Positions 31,141 to 42,500 of a stretch of 64,000 nucleotides of DNA are shown here, in pieces (the first letter of the stretch is position 1; every line of letters starts with the position of its first letter). The stretch comes from Apteryx mantelli. Taxonomy: Eukaryota > Chordata > Aves > Apterygiformes > Apterygidae. The translations under genes were made by a program, and so were the position numbers. The notes beneath the pieces were generated by a model that made no database searches, had not been told where the DNA came from, and saw only the letters and a list, made by a program, of their open reading frames with translations. The stretch lies in the NCBI RefSeq assembly GCF_036417845.1, contig NC_089994.1, forward strand, positions 14,030,001 through 14,094,000, written 5' to 3'.

Positions 31141-31429
31141 GAGAGGGCTTCAAGGAGGCTGAAGCAAACCGCTATTGCCATTGCTGTGCATTACTCGAAT
31201 GTGCAATGTTGTTATCAGAATGGTAGTACTAGTGTGAAGGGTCCCTCTTAAAGAGAAAACCAGGTAAATAAACCCTGAAAATGCCAACTTCCATTAGAGG
31301 ATTTATTTAAAAAAAAAAAATTTGCCAAAGGGGCGTAGAATAGAAATAATGTCCCCTAGCTATTGCTAAAGATAGGACAGCACAATAAGCTCATCCAGAC
31401 AGTGTTAGTTGAAAAATAGGTAACCCATC

Positions 31430-31960
31430 GATGTCTGAATCGCTTTGCTTGGTTCTGTGTCCGAATAAAGGTCCGTATCTGCCCGCACCGGGGGGGATCA
31501 GTCCCCCTGCAGGGACAGGGACGAGGAGCCGCGCTCGGGAGCGGGGCCCAGCCGGACCCTGCCTCCGTGCCAGGCTCGCGGGCGCCACCGGCTGCAGCTG
31601 CAAGTCCTGGCAGACGCGCGACCCCACCGCCTCGAGCTCGCGGCGCGTTGGGGCTGGAGGCACGGCCGAAGGCACGGCCGGTTGTAGCTGTCACCAGAGC
31701 TGGGCCCGGACCAGACTGCAGATTGAGCTTTGCAGTGGCAGGCCCAAGCGTTCTGGCTTGAGGCCGTTTCTCTTGCCTCCTATTGCATATATTTTTAATG
31801 AAAGGCAGATAATTTGTGAGTGAAAGTGCCAAGCAAATGTCTTTCCCGTAGTGGGAGGCCGGCAGCTCGACAGCTCTGCTCGCCGACAGCTGTCAACAAG
31901 CCATTGAAAACGCACAGCGGGCTCGCGCGAGGGTTCAAAGATGCCGGCGAGCAATGAGCC
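31430..31960. other. Second intergenic CpG-rich block
   Basis: Separated from the previous block by about 300 AT-richer bases with a poly-A run near 31309. CpG-dense at 31480-31700 and again at 31860-31955. Frames are open on both strands, without a recognisable product. Confidence 0.55.
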
Positions 31961-32020
31961 CGTTTCCCTCACCTTAAGCAGGAGCAAAATAGTTAAGTGA
32001 GATCAGAAGGGCTGATAACT

Positions 32021-32037
32021 CTCCTCCTCCTCCTCCT
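32021..32037. repeat. (CTC)n short tandem repeat
   Basis: Between five and six CTC units. It lies between the CpG-rich block and a candidate conserved element. Confidence 0.85.
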
Positions 32038-32079
32038 TTACCACCTGCTATTTTCTTCCTGAGTTTCTGGACTCAAAGA

Positions 32080-32400
32080 ATTACTGAAATTAAATATAGC
32101 AATTCAGACTGCCCATTGTTCCCTGCTCCGTAATGTGCCGGAGTGGCACCTTTGTATTCATCCGTCCATCTCCAGCTCCTCAAATGAGCTGCTCGCACAA
32201 TAGTTCTTGTTGTAGAAGGGACCTGGAATGAGCTCTTGCATTATTCACTTCATTTATTTTGATACAATATTTGGAGCCACTTCATTAAATTCTCTTACAA
32301 TGTCCTGTCACTTTTTTTTACTTTCATCTCCTTGCCAATGCCTGGCTCATACAGATAATATAACAACAACAATATAGGGGCAGGGGGGAAGGGGAACAGG
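32080..32400. other. Candidate conserved non-coding element
   Basis: A unique stretch with CATTGTTC (Sox-like), TTGCATTATTCA, ATTAAATTC and TTCATTTATTTTGATAC words, and no convincing frame. Conservation is inferred from texture only. Confidence 0.3.
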
Positions 32401-32656
32401 CTTGTTTTCTGCAAAAGGGGGATTGCTATGAATTGTTCAACTTGATTTATTGATCCCAGGAATTTTCCCCCTCTAAGAGAGTGCAACTAGTTTGAAACAC
32501 CTCATCTGCAGGTGGCAGATACAGGCAGTAAATACGCGGGACAATTAAGTCTTGAACAGAGGAAAAAATGTACAGCTTTACATACAGCATGTAGCTATGC
32601 AGAAGAAGACAGGCTATATAAACCCCTATTTACTAGCATTGAGAAAAGAACTACAG

Positions 32657-32674
32657 TCTCTCTCTCTCTCTCTC
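32657..32674. repeat. (TC)n microsatellite
   Basis: Nine TC units in a row. Confidence 0.9.
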
Positions 32675-34019
32675 ACCTTTCAGTATTTTCATAGATGAAA
32701 CAGATTAGTCTCATGAAATTTTTTTTTTTTTCTTTTTAATGTTCCAAGCACTTGTGATCTGAGGAGAGGCTAATGTAACACAGTCTCTTTCATTTACTCA
32801 AGTCCTGCTGTTTTCCGGCATCACCGAATTTGTCAGAGCTCCCAGAGATGACAAGGTGCTTCCGCCCCAGGTGCAGCTTGCAAATCGCTCGAGCGGGAAG
32901 GGGTAGACTTTGGCTCAGCAGTTTAAACTCTCCAGTGAGCAGGATGGACATTGAAGAAATGAGGTTTTGTAAATGGAGATCAGAAAACGAACCCTTTCTT
33001 CCCAGATTCTCTCTTTCCAGCATTTCAGTCCTACCTGCTCACCATAACGTTGCATGCCATGTTTAAGATGCTAACATGTAAGAGCTCCCCTGCACGGAGC
33101 AGGCAGCTAAGCCAAAATTTTTAGGGCTCAGAAGTGTTCAGTCCCCATGAGTGGACTGAGCAGTGGGGAGAAGCTCCCACGAAGCACAGCAGTGCTGCGA
33201 AGAAGCCCGTCCTGCCGCTCGAACTGTGCCGCAGAGGATGTTTTCTGGCAATTTAACATTAGAAACGTCAGAACGTTCTGACTCTGAGGACACCCACAGC
33301 TGATGGAGTGTGTGTCATGCGTTCAGTAGTTTCAGTCGAGGCTTCTGTGGGTGGTTGTCTGAATTAAAAAAATATATTTACTGCATCCATGGGGCTGATG
33401 GTGTGACCTGAGAATTGTCTTGGCCAGGACACTCAGGAGTGAGCTGTCCCTCCAAATTAGGCTCTGGCTCTGCAAACACATATGCTTCTCACTTTTAGTG
33501 TGGCATTAAGTCTATTGTAGCTAGTCCACTGTTTATATAACATATGTAACCATATTCTAGGTTTCGTCTATTTGTCCTTAGATTTTTCTTTGCTGTTCAT
33601 CATCCAAAGCCAAAATACCTGAGCCAAGGTATGTGCTCACTTGGCCTGGAATGGAAAATAAATAATAATTTGGATTTAACTGTAATTCTCAATTAATAAG
33701 AAATGACTAGTTAAGATTTTAATGCTGGAGAATATGCTTTCTCAGAATAGTGGAATTTCTGTTCCTGAAACGAAAGAGCTTCAGCTGAGAAGTCCACAGG
33801 TCAGACAGCTAATTCCTTTAGCAATTAAGCCAGGAGGTTTCAAGCAGGAGGCCTGGTCTCCAGCTGGGCAGGTGAGGAAACCATGGCCCAAACTAGAGGG
33901 AACTGTGTCATGCAATGTACCTATGAACCCTTGGAACAACTACCGTAAATGTGAGAAGGAAAGAACTAATTGTGGGGATGGGAGAGGTAAAGCCTTGATT
34001 ATTTATTATTATTTATGAT

Positions 34020-34340
34020 ACTGGTTCTGTCATTTTATTACATGCGTTTTTGGCACTGCAGGAAAGCTTTTCACCACCGTGACATCCAGAGAGCTGGAGG
34101 GTGCGCGCTCTCCTCCCGGCTTTTTCATGCGGGCTTTCTGCAGCAGCATAAATTTCCTTCTGTGACAGATGAGCGAGCTGCTGAGCCAAAGGCAGCCAAA
34201 ACTCTTTTTCATCCTAATTGCTCTGCGGACTGTTCCTCCTTCAAAAAGTGCCTTTGCTGAAATATTGCAGTGACCATAAATTTTATATGTATTGAGAGAG
34301 TAGCATGATTATTTGGCTGTTTAGGCGATATTTGCCCCTA
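34020..34340. other. Candidate conserved non-coding element
   Basis: A unique stretch including TTTTATTACATGCG, GCAGCATAAATTTCC, GACCATAAATTTTATATG and GATTATTTGGC words. Open frames on both strands are under 82 codons and are not convincing. Confidence 0.3.
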
Positions 34341-36009
34341 AGTGCAGAGCACAGTTGATATCGGAGCCAGGTGTGTTGATTCATTGATTGCATTTAGGCA
34401 AGAGGACAGATCAACTTTTTGGAAACGCGTTATTAGCAGCAACTTCCTTTTAAAGGTATACAGTTAATTACTTGGGTTGGGGGTGGTGCCAGGCTTTTAT
34501 AGCTAGCAAGAAAGGTTTGGGGCTTGCCCTCTTTCTAGACTCCCTCTGGAAGTCGCGCCCGGCTCGATGACACTGGGGTGTTTCAGTGGCCGCTGGCAGC
34601 TCCAGCTGAGGACAGCCCAGAAAATGAGAAGAGACGGGGACTTTGGAAACCTGGACCTTCTGCTGCCGCCAGGAGAAGTTGGGCATGGTGTTTCTGCGCT
34701 GGTTTTGTCCTACCCTTGACTTGTCTGTCTGAACCGTTGGCCAGGCAGGAGCGGTCAGATCCTGGGCTGGAGAGCACGTGTAAGCATGGGGCCCGTCGCC
34801 TTTGGACCTCTAGGCTGGTGTGTGCTGGAAAGAGATATGAAACCATCTTGGGGTTTCTCTTCCATTTTTTGGAGACCACTGTTTCATTTCATTTCTCTTA
34901 ATTGAGATGTTTCAGTGTCTCTTGCGGTGTATTTGGAGGAATCGGACGTGCTCACGGCCCCCTTCACATGCGGTGCCAAGACAGCGCGAGGCAGTTGTGA
35001 TTTCCACCTGTTTTATGTTTCTTTCTTTAACCATGATCTGTTCCTATCGGATGGGAGTTTTTGAGCTGCATGAAACTTGGCAAACTGTGAGAGGTGGGCT
35101 GGTGCAGGTGTCATCAGAGCAATGCGAATCAGGGGAAGTTTCAGCTCAAAGTCTTGATTTGCCTTGGGATTTTTTTTCTTATGGAAATGAGTATTCAATC
35201 TAAAACAAAATGCTTCGCTTGGAAGTGTTTTATGAGAGTTTTTTCCCTAAAAGTTTGAATTTTTTTTTTTGCCTTTTGAGATCCTTAATTAGGTACAGCT
35301 GGACTCAAAAGGCTTTATCTACAACTGTTCAAATCAAAATTTCTAGTGAAAATATTAAAGGTGGCAGGTTAAAACTATTATTTTTATGCTCTTTTTGTAA
35401 GTGAATTAATCATCCATATGTTTATTTACTCAGTTTAAATTACCAAAGAGAAACTAGGAAATAACTAATTTTGAAATTTGTTTGTATCCCCAGCCTCAAA
35501 AAACATCCCTATTTCCAGTGGGCAATTTGTTATGCTAATGGCTTGATGTTTAAATATTTGGTGTGGAAGAGAAAAAAGAACATGTTATTGGTTGCGGCAT
35601 AAAGCAATTTTTAAGTCATTCATAATCTTTACATAGAAGTCAGACGTCTTTCTAGAAAGCAGAGGTTCTTGGGACAGAAGTTCCTCTCCTGATTTATCAC
35701 TCTCAGAAACACCGTTTCCCATCAAAGTCACATCAGAGTAGTGTTCCACAGAGGTTTTTCCTATGGTGACAATTATTCTAATTTTAGTCTGGTGACAGAC
35801 TAATTATTCTATAATTTAAGTGTTACAGTATTATTTGAGTGGGTTTTTCAGTCTGGTGAGCTGTATCGTGGCTGGCATGGTTCCTATAAGCTGCCTCGTG
35901 CCACAAAGAAGCCATGTGCTTGTATTTATACATCCGTTTCCAGCAAGACCCACAGAGTTGCACCTGGGTGCATCACGGAGGGAAAACAGTAGTTTTGTGG
36001 GATATCCCC

Positions 36010-36465
36010 TGTAATTGTGGGCTATTCCCTGCGCCCGACAGCGCTCGCCACCGCGGTCGACACTGCCCCTGCGAGAGGAGGTCCCTGCATGGGCAGTGCC
36101 CGCTCGGGGGACAGCGGGGAATTCCCAGGGACGAGCCGCTTTCCCGAAAACCTGCCGGTGCTTTGCATGGGCTCCGCGGCCCCTGCCGAGGAAGCGCAGC
36201 TGCAAACGTGGCTCTCATCCCGGAGAGGGCCCGCGATGGCGCTGATATCTGTGCCCGCTGCGGCAGAGAGGAAAGTGGGGTTGGTCTTTCTCAAGGACAG
36301 GCTGGGAGGGACGGGAACACGAGTGTGGGGCAGGCGTCCAGGACGGTCGCGAGGTGTGGGACAGCGTGGGCACGACCCACACGCTGCCTCCGCCAGGGCC
36401 GGTCCTCCCTGGGAAGCTACAAGAGCAGGCTGGCTACCGGTCAGGGAAAAGTGGCTGTGCAGCAT
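36010..36465. other. Intergenic CpG-rich block
   Basis: CpG-dense (for example CGCTCGCCACCGCGGTCGAC near 36044) with AT-rich flanks. The 221-codon plus-strand frame (35914-36579) and the 147-codon minus-strand frame cover the same DNA, which argues against coding. Candidate orphan CpG island. Confidence 0.55.
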
Positions 36466-37339
36466 CTTCTAGGACAGCTGGCAATGGGGGTTTATGCTAT
36501 TTATTCTTTTAATTACAAATATCTGTTTCAGTTGCAAGGCATTTTAATTGGGGGAATATTCTCATTCACTTCTCTGTAAAGTGCAGCAGCTCCATCCAGT
36601 CTTTTGTTCAGCAAATGCTATTTCATAAATGTCTTTTTTTATGACTACCAAGGCAGCTGCTGTCTTAGTCCTCTTCTACCTCCTGAAGACATAGCTGCGT
36701 CTCGGTAGTAGCAGATTCTGTGCTGATGTTGATGATTACAATTTGGGGGATTTGGGGGAATACTTTTATTACTGTGTCCTTTTGATAAGCTTGGTTTTAC
36801 TGCAGTTTGCATTAAAGAGTTCAGGCTATTAGATCGCTGTGGCCAGGGCTTAGCTTTCCAAAGGCGGCAGCATGGTGGTGGCACCTGGCACAGAGGGGCA
36901 GGCTTTGTGTTCTTCTAGAAAAGCAGTCAAAGATCTAGTTCTCCTCTCGGTTTCAGAGCTGCAACTTTGAGGTTACTGGACACGCACCAGTGAACTGAAG
37001 AGGGAACTTGGTCCCAAGCAGCTGCCTGAAAATTGGAGCTGGTGAGCACACAGAGTTATGAGCTGGCTAATGTCCAAACCCACTGCCTTCGAAGCTCAAA
37101 TCTGCAGCCCAGGACCCAGAGGCACTGGTGTTTGGTCATTGGCTTTGAACAGCTGCATAAAACAGTGTCCTCAGCGGACCAATCTAGTTTCCACAGTTGT
37201 CTTGAACTCCTGGCCCGCAAACATGTATTGGACAGCAAACAGACTTAGAAGTGAAAGAAGTGTAGGACCTTATCTTACGCTACTCTGGAGCCCATTCACA
37301 CCAGCAATTACCTCTGACTCATGCTGGTCAAGGAATTGG

Positions 37340-37757
37340 AGGGAATTCAGAGGGGAATGATTAAAAGGTTAGAAAACATCTCTTACAGAGAGATTCAAAG
37401 AGTGCAATCCACTTAGAGTATCAAAGGGAAGCTTTATGTGGTGGTTTGATCGTGACCCTTAATACCTGCATGGTGAACAAAACTTTGAACAGCCTCTAAT
37501 CTATAAGCAAAGATTTAACTACCAGGACTTGGAAGCCGTAGCTATACAAATTCAGACCAGAAATAAGTTTCTTACAGAGACAGAACACGTTTCCAAGGAC
37601 AGGAACAGATTTGTCACTCACATTTTTTAGATGTTTTTTTCTTGAAGCTATGTTCTGGTTCAGTTGCAGCTACTGGGCCTGAAGCAGGAGGTCAGAAGAT
37701 CACACTGCAGGAGGTTGAATTAGATGACCATGGTGCTTACCTATAGCCTCAAAAAAA
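37340..37757 (+). mobile_element. CR1 LINE 3' end remnant
   Basis: The stretch follows the known order of a sauropsid CR1 tail: 'gaatgattaaaaggttagaa' plus 'aacatctcttac', then 'cttggaagccgtagctatac' plus 'aaattcagaccagaaataag', then 'gaggttgaattagatgacca'. The last piece matches the hallmark 'ggttggactagatgacc' near the CR1 3' end. The copy is truncated at its 5' end and diverged, with many stops and gaps, so it is long dead. Confidence 0.75.
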
Positions 37758-39554
37758 TAATCTGGTCATCTCTGGATAAGGTTTGCTTTAAAAAACAGGC
37801 AAACAGCCATGTTTTTAGCTCCTATGCAGCTCCAATTTCTTTGAATAGAAACTACATTATATCACAGGGACTCTAAGGACTAGTCTTAATCTGATGTAAG
37901 TGCATGGACTGCAGTAATTTCTCATTTCACTGAGGTTAAGTCAGAATATGTTTCAAACTGTATATTGCTGATCTCCCATGAAAAGGCCTGACACAAACCT
38001 CACTGAAGTATGATTCCCATAGACTTCAGGGAGAGCTACATCTTTCAAAACAAAATTTAATTTTAGTTACATCAGAGCAAATCTGAATGGTGTTACCTGT
38101 AGGGTTCTTGCTGGTTTTCAGCATTGTCCTATCTGAGCAACTCAGATTGTTGGATTACTTTTGCCCGATGGTATTCCCATGAAATAGTGGCAGTCATCTC
38201 CTGTGTGAGCTTGGGCAAAGCAGTGGGTCTATGCTACAGTTGCGAATTGAACTCGGCTCTTACAAATACTAGTCCAGTGTCTTAAATATGGACTCATGCT
38301 CCTTCTCAGTGGCATTATTTTGTGGTATACCACAGCAGTCTGGTCGTGGTTATTCTTATTTAGCACTGTATTTTCTTGTTAAAGAGCTTGTCTTTCTGAA
38401 TATTTCATTGCCCTCTATTTTGCTGGAGGATTCAGCCTGGAGAGGGGGTGATTAAAAACTCAGACTGCCATCCTCTGCTTTTAATCTGAGCCAAGCAGTG
38501 GGGATGAAATTAAATGTTTTGAATAATTCTGTATGTTTTCTCACTAGAATACCGAGCCACAGTCTTAACCTTCGCAGCAGTTGTTGGGGGTTACGGCTGA
38601 GTTATTTGATTAAAATATTATTTTTACCAGCTACTTGAAAGTACTGCAGCAGTCTGATTTATTTTCATTGTTAGTGCTTGTTTGTTTAGGCTTTCAGATG
38701 AAATGAACTTACCATTCATTTAGCACGAATGCCAGGAAAACTATTGTATTCAAAAATAATGGGAGCATAATACGCAGTGGAACATGGGTATTTTGCTCAT
38801 GCAGTTGCATGTGTACACAATGGAAACGGCTTGGAGGCTTAGGCGGTTAATCGGCTTTCTCTGTGAACGGACACTTGCAGCTTTGACATCAGCCCACAGT
38901 CCTCTCGCCTTGCTGATGGGCAGTGTCATCCGAGGCTGGAAACTGAGCCTCTCGCTCTGGGGGTTACAGGCTAAGTGGTGTCACAGATAAATGAAAGTAC
39001 ACTTGTCAAAATAACTCTTTTCTGCAAAGTCTGGATTTCTCTGAATTTTCTGTTGTCCTGAAAAACACTTGGAAACTAAAGAGATGGAACATATCTTAAA
39101 AATAAACCCGTAAAATCCGTAGTTTTTAAAGCAGTAGTTCATGTTGAGTGTCCAGTTTATGACACACAGGCCTGATCAGAGGTACTGAGCAGCCAAAAGT
39201 CTGTAATAAGATCCGTGGGAGACGAGTGCTTAATACCCTGGAAATCAGACCCTTGGACTTTGGAGCGAAGGCACGCTCAAGAGCCGCCCGTGGCTGCTTG
39301 GTGTCTTCTGGTCCCCAAGTCTGTCCGCAAAGCATGAGCCCATAACTGCCTTCCAAGCTGGAAGATCTCTCTGCAAGGCTTATCCTCTTTAATAATGAGT
39401 TGATTTTTTTTTTTTTAATTGCTTAAGGAAGATAGTGGCAGTTGACTTATGTTGTTGAATATCTGTATATACACAGGTGAAGGTAAAATTTTCAGTCACA
39501 CGCAAAATCTAACATTATTGAATTTTAACACTACCCTAACAAAACCTGTTTTTT

Positions 39555-39575
39555 GTTGTTGTTGTTGTTTTTGTT
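39555..39575. repeat. (GTT)n short tandem repeat
   Basis: Five GTT units followed by a T-rich run. Confidence 0.85.
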
Positions 39576-42500
39576 TTTATGGTTAAAAATAAAGCCTCAC
39601 TTCCATCAGACAACAAGGCATTGAGATTATAACCCTTGAATGTATTGCTGGGAAAACTGGCAATAAACAAAGAAAAAAAATCAAGAATCACCAACATATC
39701 CTCATTATTGCATTAACATTAAGGGACATGTCTCTTTTCATCCCTTCAAAAGGGTGAAGCACCAAGGTTTTATTTTAAATAAGTTTAACTTGCTCAGTCC
39801 TAATGACATAACGTTAAAGGCTAGAGGCATAATATGACTTATTTTCTCTTATTTTCTAAAGCAGAGATGCTACACAAGTCTCACCTGTTAATGCAGACAA
39901 ATTCCCAAGTCTTTCCCTGAAAACTGTGTGCAGCAACTTGGTTTTAATATCTCCCCAACACCCATTAGGGTGTACCTGATTTTCATGTTCTGGGCAGACA
40001 TCTACTTCAGCTGTAAACCCTTCTGACATTTCTGACTGAGATAATCATAGTGCTCTGGGGGACTTTTGGCCCTGCCAAAAATAGATGGGAACAGGGAGAC
40101 ATGCATTTACAGGCAAAACTAAGAAGATACTTGGAACAGCATCATATTATGTGGCAGCTTTTGAACGAGCATCAAGAAGTGCCTGCTTCATCTCTAGGCC
40201 TTCATTCTTTTTTTTTTTTTTCCCATGATTAGATTTCTGTCTTATCTTGATATGGGAAGACTTCAGAGGTGTTAATGGAAGTCCATGCACGCACATGTTG
40301 TTTGTTCATGTGACAACTGTAGTGGACCAGGAATTCATTCTGCATCAGGTGATCCAGTGTGACACCTTAGGAAGGTCCCAATAAACATGTGCTGAGTTTT
40401 ATACACCAATTGCACTGTGCAAATCTAAGGATGGATATGTTTCTATGGTATCTGAGATCAAGCAGCTATGTTATCTTTGCTTAAAACAGAAACTTTACCA
40501 TGATTCAGGAAACAAGTTTGTGGTTTTTTTCTTCAATTAAATGCATGTTACCTATTGTTAACTTTTATAAGCTAAAGAGATTAAATTTCTTCCGCTAATG
40601 TTATTGCAAAAATGATGCATTTATCTAGGGCTTTTTAATGTATTTATATAAAGGAAAAAAGAGCAGCAATAAAACAAAATACTGTTGAGGAAAAAACGCA
40701 AATTGGACTGTGGCTAAGGCCTGGGGGACACTTGTACTGTCTGGGCCCTCTGGCTACATTCACTAATACCTTGGTGCATGGCATTGCCTGCTTTTTCTTT
40801 TAGATTTGCCATCCAAATGGCTGCTCCCATGTATTACACAGCTGTCCAGTCTCTATCAAGAGAAGCTTGGAGCCATTTGCAGCCACTTTTAAATAGTACT
40901 TTGTCATCTGATCAACACTGAGCCTTCATTTAATTAGTGTTCCTAGTGTCACCTGTAGGTAGTAGTCAAAAAAGTAAATCACAGCAACCTTCTGAAATGT
41001 AACACTTCACTGCTGTTGTGATGGTATGCTCATCATGAGAAACTTGCACACACCAAACATGCAGGATATTGCTTTTGCCCGTACCACTCTCAGGGGCTTA
41101 GAGAGCTTTCTCACCTCCTTGGTATTTGTTTCTTGTGGCTGCAGGGGTTAGTCTAAAAAGATTCTGGCCTCCAGTCCCCATCACCTTGTCAGAAAGTAGG
41201 GACCTGAATTTGGATGGAATTTATCCTATCGAGATGCAGATATAGGAAAGTTTCTCTCTCTCCTTCTAATGGCAAGAAATAGATACCTCCCATGGGTGAA
41301 TCAGCTGTGTTGAGGGACTGTCCTTTTGATAAGGCCTAGAGGTCTCCACTGGCCACAAAGGAAATCTGAACAAATGGGTTTCCACATTTATGAGATACTC
41401 TCAGGTAGGTGAGCTAAATCTTGACAACCTTAGAGTGGTTTAGAGAAAATCAGCTCCTGACTATTTTCATGCAGAAATCCCCCCCACTGGCAATTCATTT
41501 CTCTTCCATGGGTCCAGGATTGCTTCCACTTACATCTTTACAAGCAGGATAACCATCTGCTGAGCTGCTGTGCGCATTCATCACCAACGGCATTTGGGAT
41601 CTAATAGTAGCCATGCTTGCTAGACTGGGTCAAGCATGTCACCCGCTTGCATCCTCTGCCTCAGAAGTTCATATTCAGGAATTTGCTTTCTCCTGGGACA
41701 TTTCAGTGTTGCATGAAAACTTTGTATTTTTCCTTGTGTTGCCCATCCGCTCTGCAGAGGCGAGCTGAACCTCAGCACCTCTCAGTTGCATGGCTTTTAA
41801 AGTACTCTTCTTGCTGGGTCAATTAACTGCCTGGGGCTGGGGCTGGGATTGGAGAAGTTTAAACATAAGGCACAGGAGCTACCTATAAGAAATAACAGCT
41901 GCTGCTCAGGGGCTACAGACGTGAGGAACAATTTTTTCTCTTTGAAAAAGGAGTTCAACTTTACAGGTGTTAGCAGCATGAAGCCGGAGAGGAGTGATGG
42001 TACAGAGTGGTTCTCTTAGACAGATCCTTCTGTTTAAAACCTGATGAAGTGAGGGTCTTGCAGTGCAAACAGGTGTATGACAAAGCTTTATTTCAAAGGG
42101 ATGAAAGCAGTCGGTCTCAGCAGGCTCAGTCCGGTCCTTACGAACAGGCATTTGCATTCAGCCCCCATAATCACAGCACAGTAGTTAGCTTGGCTGCAGT
42201 GTGATCCCAATTCAGGACCAGAGGATTTATTCTAGTTGAGTGAATCACTTGCTGCATTAAATGTTCCCTTCCACTCAATAGTTCAGATCCACAGACTGCT
42301 ATGTTGACTGTTGATGTGACAGGTAGAATGATGTTGCGCTGCACTGGCAAAACTCAAGTGAGTGCTGTAACAGCATTATCAGGCTGGAGCTCAGAAGAGT
42401 TCTTGCAGTGACCTGTGGCGGCATGTGCAGACATCGGTCATCAGGAGATGCTAGCATCCCAGAACAAAGCGTCTAAAAGGCACCATTCTTTTTTAAGTCC

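Noticed and set aside
35914..36579. 221-codon plus-strand open frame
   Set aside because: It lies in a CpG-rich block where several frames on both strands are open. No domain, start context or splice site supports coding.
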